Assembly: GCA_900468535.1 (NCBI GenBank)
Contig: UBTY01000032.1
Span: forward strand, 32,602-96,601
From: Hyphomicrobiales bacterium
GTDB lineage: Bacteria > Pseudomonadota > Alphaproteobacteria > Rhizobiales > Rhizobiaceae
Length of the DNA stretch: 64,000 nt
Direction of reading: 5' to 3'
Each line of letters begins with the position of its first letter. Position 1 is the first letter of the stretch. Shown here one piece after another: positions 58,297 through 64,000 of the stretch. The notes under the pieces were generated by a model. The model was given only the letters and a program-made list of their open reading frames with translations, made no database searches and was not told the origin of the DNA. Made by a program: the position numbers and the translations under genes.

Positions 58297-58791
58297 ATGA
58301 CGACTGCTTTCTATCCGGGATCCTTCGATCCGATCACGAATGGACATCTCGACGTGCTCGTGCAGGCGCTCAACGTCGCGTCCAAGGTCATCGTCGCGAT
58401 CGGCATTCATCCAGGCAAGACCCCGCTTTTTTCTTTCGAGGAGAAGGCAAGCCTCATCCGTGCGTCGCTCGCAGAAGCATTTCCTCAGAAGGCCGGCGAT
58501 ATCACGGTCGTTTCCTTCGACAATCTTGTGGTCGATGCGGCGCGCATCCACGGCGCGGCGCTGCTGATCCGCGGGCTCCGGGATGGCACCGATCTCGATT
58601 ACGAAATGCAGATGGCCGGGATGAACCGCCAGATGGCGCCTGACATCCAGACTGTCTTTCTGCCAGCCGGAACGGCCTCGCGGCCCATAACCGCCACATT
58701 GGTCCGGCAAATCGCTGCCATGGGAGGCGATGTCAGTGCCTTTGTGCCGGCTGCCGTCTTGAAAGCCCTTCAATCCAAGCGCAAATCCTAG
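58297..58791 (+). CDS. coaD: Pantetheine-phosphate adenylyltransferase
   Basis: CoaD makes dephospho-CoA from 4'-phosphopantetheine and ATP, the penultimate CoA step. The 164-residue protein starts MTTAFYPGSFDPITNGHLD, with the nucleotide-binding HLD motif, and has IRGLRDGTDLDYEMQMAGMNR and the ISS-type VRQIAAMGGDVSAFV. ATG at 58297 is the family start; an upstream ATG at 58285 adds four residues. It begins the coaD-PPIase-PPIase-queA-tgt row on the plus strand. Confidence 0.95.
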   Translation: MTTAFYPGSFDPITNGHLDVLVQALNVASKVIVAIGIHPGKTPLFSFEEKASLIRASLAEAFPQKAGDITVVSFDNLVVDAARIHGAALLIRGLRDGTDLDYEMQMAGMNRQMAPDIQTVFLPAGTASRPITATLVRQIAAMGGDVSAFVPAAVLKALQSKRKS

Positions 58792-58819
58792 GCGACATTT
58801 TCGCCGCAACGGAGCCAAC

Positions 58820-59389
58820 ATGAAACTTTTCTATCTCGCATTTGCAGGCGTGCTTTATCTTGCCTCGTTCGCCGGCGACGCGTTTGCCCAGTCGGGCGAC
58901 ACGCTGACGATCCAGCTGAAGAACGGCCCGGTCGTCATCCAGCTTCTTCCCGACGTCGCGCCGAAGCATGTTGCGCAGATCGAAGCGCTCGCCAAGAAGG
59001 GCGAGTATGACAACGTTGCCTTCCATCGCGTGATCGAGGGCTTCATGGCCCAGACGGGCGACGTGAAGTACGGCAACATGGAAAAGAACTTTGATGCGAG
59101 CCTCGCCGGCACCGGTGGTTCCGACCTGCCTGACCTGCCGGCAGAATTCTCGAAGACGCCTTTCGTTCGCGGTACGGTCGGCATGGCCCGTTCGCAGGAT
59201 CCGAACTCCGCGAACTCGCAGTTCTTCATCATGTTTGCCGATGGATCCTTCCTCAACGGCCAGTACACCGTTGTCGGCAAGGTCATCTCAGGCATGGAAA
59301 ATGTCGACAAGATCAAGCGCGGCGAAGGCCAGAACGGCGAAGTCAGCAATCCCGACCGGATGATCAAGGTCACCGTCGGCAAGAAGTAA
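58820..59389 (+). CDS. Periplasmic cyclophilin-type peptidyl-prolyl isomerase
   Basis: A 189-residue cyclophilin with an N-terminal signal peptide (MKLFYLAFAGVLYLASFAGDAFA). The fold includes VAFHRVIEGFMAQTGDV, the binding-groove GTVGMARSQDPNSANSQFFIMF and GKVISGMENVDKI. It should speed proline isomerisation of periplasmic proteins. It is followed after 27 bases by a second cyclophilin gene. Confidence 0.93.
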   Translation: MKLFYLAFAGVLYLASFAGDAFAQSGDTLTIQLKNGPVVIQLLPDVAPKHVAQIEALAKKGEYDNVAFHRVIEGFMAQTGDVKYGNMEKNFDASLAGTGGSDLPDLPAEFSKTPFVRGTVGMARSQDPNSANSQFFIMFADGSFLNGQYTVVGKVISGMENVDKIKRGEGQNGEVSNPDRMIKVTVGKK

Positions 59390-59416
59390 GTTTCAAGACA
59401 AAGTAGGAGAAGAAGA

Positions 59417-59926
59417 ATGGCCGAGATCAAGGATCCCGAAAACACCATCATCCTGGAAACCACCAAGGGCAAGGTTGTCATCCAGCTGCTGCCGGAAGTG
59501 GCACCGGAACACGTCGCCCGCATCAAGGAACTCGCTCGCGAGAAGGCCTATGACGGCGTTGTCTTCCATCGCGTCATCAACGACTTCATGGCGCAGACCG
59601 GCGACGTGAAGTTCGGCAAGAAGGGCAGCGAGAGCTTCAACCCGGGCCGCGCCGGCATGGGTGGTTCCGAGAAGCCTGACCTGAAGGCTGAATTCTCCGC
59701 CGTCAGCCACATCAGAGGCACCTGCTCGATGGCTCGTTCGCAGAACCCGAACTCGGCCAACTCGCAGTTCTTCATCTGCTTCACCGACGCTCCGTGGCTG
59801 AACAAGCAGTACTCGGTCTGGGGCCAGGTCGTCGAAGGCATGGACAACGTCGACAAGATCAAGAAGGGCGAGCCGGTCGTCGATCCGGACTCGATCGTCT
59901 CGATGCGGGTTGCCGCTGACGTCTGA
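59417..59926 (+). CDS. Cytosolic cyclophilin-type peptidyl-prolyl isomerase
   Basis: A 169-residue cyclophilin without a signal peptide (MAEIKDPENTIILETTKGKV), so cytosolic. It shares VVFHRVINDFMAQTGDV, GTCSMARSQNPNSANSQFFICF and GQVVEGMDNVDKI with its neighbour, and the pair most likely arose by tandem duplication with one copy exported. GTAGGAGAAGAAG precedes the ATG. A stem-loop follows it before queA. Confidence 0.94.
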   Translation: MAEIKDPENTIILETTKGKVVIQLLPEVAPEHVARIKELAREKAYDGVVFHRVINDFMAQTGDVKFGKKGSESFNPGRAGMGGSEKPDLKAEFSAVSHIRGTCSMARSQNPNSANSQFFICFTDAPWLNKQYSVWGQVVEGMDNVDKIKKGEPVVDPDSIVSMRVAADV

Positions 59927-59942
59927 TTGTGATTTCTGCTGG

Positions 59943-59980
59943 AACCCGCCCTTGCGCGAAAGCGTGGGGCGGGTTTCGCT
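59943..59980 (+). terminator. Terminator between the cyclophilin and queA genes
   Basis: AACCCGCCC (59943-59951) and GGGCGGGTT (59967-59975) form a perfect nine-base stem, with a following TTCGCTTT. It may attenuate rather than end transcription, since queA begins only 19 bases after it. Confidence 0.55.
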
Positions 59981-59998
59981 TTGCCTGGATTTTGAGTG

Positions 59999-61081
59999 AT
60001 GCGCGTAGACCTCTTTGATTTCGACCTGCCGGATGAACGGATCGCCCTGCGGCCAGCCGAGCCGCGCGACAGTGCCCGGCTGCTTGTCGTCGACCCCGTC
60101 GGGGAGGTGCAGCTGTCGGACCATCGGGTGAGCGACTTGCCGAGCTTCCTGAGGGCAGGGGACGCACTCGTCTTCAATGACACCAAGGTCATTCCCGCCC
60201 AGCTCGAAGGCATTCGCTATAGAGAAGGTGCAGGCGGCCAGCAGGTTTCGGCGACGCTGCACATGCGCATTGGCGCCAGTCGCTGGAAAGCCTTCGCCAA
60301 GCCAGGCAAGCGCATCAAGATCGGCGATCGTATCTCGTTCGGCCACGACGGCAGCAGCTGCCTTCTCGGCAAACTCGATTGCACAGTCGAAGAGAAGGGC
60401 GAGGGCGGCGAAGTCACGCTTGCCTTCGATCTCTCTGGACCGATGCTCGACGAGGCGATCCATTCCGTCGGCCATATTCCGCTGCCGCCTTATATCGCCG
60501 CCAAGCGCGCCGAGGATGAGCGCGACCGCGCCGACTACCAGACGATTTATGCTCGCGAGGAGGGGGCCGTTGCGGCCCCGACAGCCGGGCTTCACTTCAC
60601 GCCCGATCTTTTCGAAGCCATCGACAAGGCTGGCGTCGAACGGCATTTCGTGACGCTGCATGTCGGTGCCGGCACCTTCCTGCCCATGAAGGTCGACGAT
60701 ACCGATGATCACAAGATGCATTTCGAAAGTGGCTATGTCACCGCCGAGACGGCTGCGAGCCTCAATGCCGTCAAGGCGAGGGGCGGGCGCATCATCTGCG
60801 TCGGCACGACATCACTGCGGCTGATCGAAAGTGCCGCCCAGGAAAATGGCGAGATCCGCGCCTGGGCCGGCGACACCGGCATCTTCATCACGCCCGGCTA
60901 CCGATTCAAGGCGGTTGACATGCTGATGACGAACTTCCATTTGCCTCGTTCGACACTGTTCATGCTCGTTTCGGCCTTTGCCGGCTTCGAGACGATGCAC
61001 GCAGCCTACAGCCATGCGATCTCGACGGGCTACCGCTTCTATTCCTATGGCGATTCCAGCCTTCTTTTCCGGAAAGACTAA
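59999..61081 (+). CDS. queA: S-adenosylmethionine:tRNA ribosyltransferase-isomerase
   Basis: QueA transfers and isomerises ribose from SAM to 7-aminomethyl-deazaguanine in tRNA, giving epoxyqueuosine. The 360-residue protein has FDFDLPDERIALRPAEPRDSARLLV, VFNDTKVIPAQL, APTAGLHFTPDL and NFHLPRSTLFMLVSAFAG. ATG at 59999 is preferred to the GTG at 59996. Its stop is directly before the tgt ATG, so the two queuosine enzymes are cotranscribed. Confidence 0.95.
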   Translation: MRVDLFDFDLPDERIALRPAEPRDSARLLVVDPVGEVQLSDHRVSDLPSFLRAGDALVFNDTKVIPAQLEGIRYREGAGGQQVSATLHMRIGASRWKAFAKPGKRIKIGDRISFGHDGSSCLLGKLDCTVEEKGEGGEVTLAFDLSGPMLDEAIHSVGHIPLPPYIAAKRAEDERDRADYQTIYAREEGAVAAPTAGLHFTPDLFEAIDKAGVERHFVTLHVGAGTFLPMKVDDTDDHKMHFESGYVTAETAASLNAVKARGGRIICVGTTSLRLIESAAQENGEIRAWAGDTGIFITPGYRFKAVDMLMTNFHLPRSTLFMLVSAFAGFETMHAAYSHAISTGYRFYSYGDSSLLFRKD

Positions 61082-62212
61082 ATGACCGAGAACTTTCAGT
61101 TCACCCTCAAGAAGACCGACGCTGGTGCTCGCCTGGGCGAGGTCTCGATGCCGCGCGGCACGATCCGCACGCCTGCTTTCATGCCTGTCGGCACTGTCGG
61201 CACCGTCAAGGCAATGTATCTTGATCAGGTTCGCGACACGGGCGCCGACATCATTCTCGGCAATACCTACCATCTGATGCTGCGCCCGACGGCCGAGCGC
61301 GTGGCACGCCTCGGCGGTCTTCATAAGCTGATCCGCTGGGACGGGCCGATCCTCACGGATAGTGGCGGCTTCCAGGTCATGTCGCTTTCCGGTCTGCGCA
61401 AGCTCGACGAGCAGGGCGTGACGTTCAAATCGCATGTCGACGGCAGCCTGCACCACATGTCGCCGGAGCGCTCCATCGAGATCCAGGGATTGCTCGACAG
61501 CGACATCCAGATGCAGCTCGACGAGTGCGTGGCGCTGCCTGCGGAACCGCGTGAGATCGAGCGTGCCATGGAAATGTCACTGCGCTGGGCGGAGCGATGC
61601 AAGGTCGCGTTCGGCAACCAGCCGGGCAAGGCAATGTTCGGCATTGTGCAGGGTGGGGACGTGCCCGCCCTTCGCGTCCGGTCGGCTGCCGCGCTCAAGG
61701 ATCTCGATCTCAAGGGCTACGCCGTTGGCGGTCTCGCTGTTGGTGAACCACAGGACGTTATGCTGAAGATGCTTCAGGAAACGCTGCCGGTGCTTCCGAC
61801 GGAGAAGCCGCGCTACCTCATGGGCGTCGGTACGCCAGACGATATCCTGAAGTCGGTCGCTCGCGGTATCGACATGTTCGACTGCGTCATGCCGACCCGC
61901 TCCGGCCGTCACGGTCTTGCATTCACGCGCCGCGGCAAGGTCAACATCCGCAACGCGCGTCACGCCGAGGATATGCGTCCGCTTGATGATCAGTCGAACT
62001 GCCCGGCCTCGCGTGACTACTCGCGTGCCTACCTGCACCATCTTGTCCGCGCCAACGAGGCGCTGGGCGGAATGCTGCTCTCCTGGAATAATCTTGCTTA
62101 TTACCAGGAACTGATGCAGGGCATCCGCAAGGCGATCGCTGAAGGCCGTTTTGCCGACTTCATGGCGGAAACGCAGGAAGAATGGGCGAGGGGCGATCTG
62201 GAACCGGTCTGA
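61082..62212 (+). CDS. tgt: tRNA-guanine transglycosylase, with altered zinc site
   Basis: Tgt swaps guanine 34 for preQ1 in tRNAs with GUN anticodons. The 376-residue protein has the typical GTYHLMLRP-like NTYHLMLRPTAERVARLGG, LTDSGGFQVMSL, FGIVQGG and DMFDCVMPTRSGRHG. In the zinc region it reads QSNCPASRDYSRAYLHHL and SWNNLAYYQ: against E. coli Tgt, ligands C302, C307 and H333 are replaced by S305, S310 and N336, leaving only C307. The enzyme thus appears to lack a structural zinc. It follows queA with no gap. Confidence 0.93.
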   Translation: MTENFQFTLKKTDAGARLGEVSMPRGTIRTPAFMPVGTVGTVKAMYLDQVRDTGADIILGNTYHLMLRPTAERVARLGGLHKLIRWDGPILTDSGGFQVMSLSGLRKLDEQGVTFKSHVDGSLHHMSPERSIEIQGLLDSDIQMQLDECVALPAEPREIERAMEMSLRWAERCKVAFGNQPGKAMFGIVQGGDVPALRVRSAAALKDLDLKGYAVGGLAVGEPQDVMLKMLQETLPVLPTEKPRYLMGVGTPDDILKSVARGIDMFDCVMPTRSGRHGLAFTRRGKVNIRNARHAEDMRPLDDQSNCPASRDYSRAYLHHLVRANEALGGMLLSWNNLAYYQELMQGIRKAIAEGRFADFMAETQEEWARGDLEPV

Positions 62213-62530
62213 GCAGACCGACGTCACACCAAATATGACGGACGAGCGCTTGCGTGCCGACGCGGTGATATAGCGCGTTCAGCTTGGCGACCACCTCGGG
62301 GTGGCGCCAAGCTTAAGCACCGTAACGTCGGGGAGCGCTGCCATTTCAGCAGAGGGGTGCTTGTGGCACCCCTCGATTTACACCGTTGTGTTCTTGGCGA
62401 GTATTCAGACGATGCTCACTTCCGTCACCAGCGAATGATCAACACTTGCTTGTCCGGTGGACTCATCCTCTTGCCTTCTCATTTCATATAAATATGATAT
62501 TGCATAAATATGTAATGACGTGAGGCGTCG
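62213..62530. other. Intergenic region after tgt with two strong hairpins
   Basis: This 318-base stretch holds no gene. It has a long stem (AGCTTGGCG 62281-62289 with CGCCAAGCT 62305-62313, extended by CCACC/GGTGG around a TCGG loop) and a second, nine-base stem (GAGGGGTGC 62352-62360 with GCACCCCTC 62366-62374), either of which could end the tgt transcript. The AT-rich region just before the next gene contains the possible operator listed separately. Confidence 0.6.
62485..62513 (+). promoter_or_regulatory. AT-rich direct repeat, candidate operator of the ArsR-type gene
   Basis: The nine bases ATAAATATG occur at 62488-62496 and again at 62504-62512, each inside a near-palindrome (CATATAAATATG; GCATAAATATGT). 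They lie 18 bases before the regulator's ATG, where an ArsR-type repressor would bind over the promoter. BigR/SqrR-type operators are also AT-rich. Assignment is inferred. Confidence 0.5.
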
Positions 62531-62836
62531 ATGACGAACTTCGTGATGGAGATGAGGAGTAAGGCGGAAGGGGCTGCCGAGTTCCTGAGTGGGCTCGCGA
62601 GCCCACACCGGCTGCTGATCCTATGCCTGCTAGCCGCCGGCGAAAGGAGTGTCGGCACACTGGTCGAAGAGACCGGCATCGGCCAGACCTCGATGTCCCA
62701 GCACCTCGCGAAACTGAAGAAGGAAGGCCTCGTCGATTTTCGACGGGACCACCGAACGCTCTACTATTTCATCAGCGATCCGGCTGCTCTGGAGATCATG
62801 GGCGTTCTCTACAACCGTTTCTGCAAGAAAGATTGA
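62531..62836 (+). CDS. ArsR/SmtB-type regulator, likely persulfide sensor (BigR/SqrR-like)
   Basis: A 101-residue winged-helix repressor: FLSGLASPHRLLILCLLAAGE, then the recognition region SVGTLVEETGIGQTSMSQHLAKL and wing VDFRRDHRTLYYFISDP. It has cysteines at 32 (LLILCLL) and 98 (NRFCKKD); the 66-residue spacing equals that of the sulfide-sensing pair in SqrR (C41/C107) and BigR (C42/C108). It lacks the metal-binding cysteines of ArsR. The rhodanese gene follows four bases after its stop. Confidence 0.85.
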   Translation: MTNFVMEMRSKAEGAAEFLSGLASPHRLLILCLLAAGERSVGTLVEETGIGQTSMSQHLAKLKKEGLVDFRRDHRTLYYFISDPAALEIMGVLYNRFCKKD

Positions 62837-62840
62837 GACC

Positions 62841-63371
62841 ATGACGCAGAAAATGAAAACGGTCACGCCGCGCGAGGCGAGGGACTGGATTGCAGCGGGC
62901 GAGGCTGTTCTGATCGACGTCCGCGAACCTGACGAGTTCCGCGGCGAACATATCGCGTCGGCCCTTTCGCTGCCGCTGTCGGAGGTCGGAAACCTTACCC
63001 GGCTCCTTTCCGTGCCGGCCGGACGGAAGGTCATATTCCAGTGCCTCAAGGGTGGCCGCGGTCAGCAAGCCTGCGAGCGGCTGAGCCGAGGGGAACATTC
63101 CGTGTTCAATCTCGAGGGCGGCATCTCCGCATGGAAGGCGCAAGGTTTGCCCGTCGTTGGCGCGGCGGCTCCGCGATTGACAATTTTCCGACAGGTACAG
63201 ATCGCGGTCGGTTGCCTCGTCCTGCTGTCGGTGCTTGCCGGCTTCCTGATCAGTCCTGTCGGTTTCGCCGTTGCCGGGTTCTTCGGTGCCGCGCTTTGTT
63301 TTGCCGGCATTTCAGGGTGGTGTGGCATGGCCAAGCTGCTGAACCGGATGCCATGGAACCGAGCTGCATGA
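62841..63371 (+). CDS. Rhodanese with C-terminal DUF2892 membrane domain (YgaP-like)
   Basis: A 176-residue protein with a rhodanese domain (about 5-105) and catalytic C68 in QCLKGGR, followed by two membrane segments (about 117-137 and 140-160) of the DUF2892 type. YgaP of E. coli has the same layout. It moves sulfur between thiols, probably as persulfide, at the membrane. It is coupled to the sensor-like repressor upstream and makes a small reactive-sulfur module. Confidence 0.9.
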   Translation: MTQKMKTVTPREARDWIAAGEAVLIDVREPDEFRGEHIASALSLPLSEVGNLTRLLSVPAGRKVIFQCLKGGRGQQACERLSRGEHSVFNLEGGISAWKAQGLPVVGAAAPRLTIFRQVQIAVGCLVLLSVLAGFLISPVGFAVAGFFGAALCFAGISGWCGMAKLLNRMPWNRAA

Positions 63372-63420
63372 TCTCCAGGCGTTCCAACGGGCATCGATCG
63401 AGCGCTTCTGACCTGATTGT

Positions 63421-63843
63421 CTAGATGCCCTTGCTGTCGGTATTCGGCAGGATCTGTACGCCGTTGATCTTGTAGCTTCCATCCGGCTGACGCGCGACTT
63501 GGTAGATGGCGGTCCAATCCTTGCCGTCGCGGCCCGAGATAAGCACCTCGTGATAGATCATCGCGCCATTGTCGATCGAGCGGCTTCGCCCGAAGGCGTA
63601 GTTGCCGGGGTGATAGACCGGTTGGTAGCTCTTCTTGACCATCGCGAAGAAGACGTTCTTGTCGGGATAGATCGCCTTGATGCTCGGCGCGGCATAGGAA
63701 TAGGCGGTGTCGACATCGTCGTGCAGGAACGCCTTGATCTGCGCTTCGATCATCGTCCGCGTGGTGTCGATCGGATCTTCAGCCCGAGCTGTCGTTATAA
63801 AGGACGCGGCACACAGAATGAAAACTGCGAGGAAAGCGCGCAT
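63421..63843 (-). CDS. Secreted DUF4864 protein
   Basis: A 140-residue exported protein with a signal peptide (MRAFLAVFILCAASFITTARA) and a DUF4864 domain. Family marks are TMIEAQIKAFLHDDVDTAYSYAAPSIKAIYPDKNVFFAMV and YHPGNYAFGRSRSIDNGA. The fold is NTF2-like by memory, binding site and function unknown. It stands on the minus strand, convergent with the rhodanese gene. Confidence 0.85.
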   Translation of the reverse strand: MRAFLAVFILCAASFITTARAEDPIDTTRTMIEAQIKAFLHDDVDTAYSYAAPSIKAIYPDKNVFFAMVKKSYQPVYHPGNYAFGRSRSIDNGAMIYHEVLISGRDGKDWTAIYQVARQPDGSYKINGVQILPNTDSKGI

Positions 63844-63924
63844 GGCGATGGCTCCGGCTGTCCCTGAAAATTGTAGGGCAGTGTACGCACAAAGGAAGAG
63901 CGCGGATCAATTGGGGGCCAGGAC

Positions 63925-64000
63925 ATGGCAACAGGAGGCCACGACCAGACTACGAACGTATCACTTACATTCGCCCATCCAATGTGGCGGGAGAGTTGGA
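63925..64000 (+). CDS. Possible start of a gene running past the window end
   Basis: An open reading frame begins at ATG 63925 (MATGGHDQTTNVSLTF) behind a fair AGGAC and is still open at the edge, 25 codons in. It is divergent from the DUF4864 gene. Nothing can be recognised in the short stretch; it is given only because the frame and ribosome site are plausible. Confidence 0.35.
   Translation, partial: MATGGHDQTTNVSLTFAHPMWRESW

Overview
The window is about 60% GC, densely coded chromosomal DNA from an alphaproteobacterium of the Rhizobiaceae, most likely an Ensifer/Sinorhizobium or Rhizobium species. The evidence is the gene set: a suf operon with two cysteine desulfurases, a DUF982 protein, an ATP12-type F1 chaperone, a class II DAHP synthase, a long malic enzyme with a phosphotransacetylase-like tail, BluB under a cobalamin riboswitch, and the coaD-PPIase-PPIase-queA-tgt order. 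I see no transposase, integrase, phage gene or CRISPR array. It reads as a core-genome region with a few lineage-specific small genes.

Layout. 1-6561: Fe-S cluster assembly operon (end of an IscS-type desulfurase, sufB, a small Zn-ribbon gene, sufC, sufD, sufS, sufT, sufA), closed by a clear terminator. 6698-9467: LysE-type exporter, a stand-alone acyl carrier protein, a cupin, DUF982 and an alpha/beta hydrolase. 9554-14180: gcvTHP on the minus strand behind a tandem glycine riboswitch. 14285-18108: a hypothetical gene, crcB, an rRNA-type pseudouridine synthase, a HAD phosphatase, the ATP12 chaperone and a lipoprotein. 18140-27738: pccB and, 6 kb away on the other strand, pccA. Between them lie the three glutathione-dependent formaldehyde genes (fghA, gfa, adhC) mixed with DoxX, DUF188, an ElaA-type acetyltransferase and a START-like/M50 protease fusion. 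27828-34977: a hypothetical gene, an EamA exporter, tRNA-Leu(GAG), lipB, a secreted repeat protein, gph, rpiA, DUF2059 and gor.

34987-41233: Tad-type pseudopilin genes (TadG, TadG-like, TadE) around a class II DAHP synthase on the opposite strand, plus an unassigned HTH protein. 41357-47001: DUF1003, an LTA-synthase-like phosphoglycerol transferase, a TolB-like propeller, the cobalamin riboswitch with bluB, and DUF2865. 47081-52756: malic enzyme, an LpxH-like phosphoesterase, an MFS transporter and a dipeptide epimerase. 52855-56892: a complete Mla/MCE lipid transporter (STAS-MlaE, MlaF, MlaD, PqiC-like lipoprotein). 56898-58119: a GNAT enzyme and a minus-strand array of three very small membrane proteins. 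58297-62212: coaD, two cyclophilins, queA, tgt. 62531-63371: a persulfide-sensor-like ArsR repressor with its rhodanese. 63421-64000: DUF4864 and the start of one more reading frame.

Functional links that can be supported: Fe-S biogenesis; glycine cleavage under glycine control; lipoate supply (lipB) for GcvH; glutathione recycling (gor) alongside glutathione-dependent formaldehyde oxidation; propionyl-CoA carboxylation; queuosine synthesis (queA-tgt); outer-membrane lipid transport; and reactive-sulfur sensing. The observations most worth following are a Tgt that has lost three of its four zinc ligands, the array of three small membrane proteins, the START-like/M50 fusion, the small Zn-ribbon gene inside suf, and the ArsR/rhodanese pair with its two AT-rich repeats.
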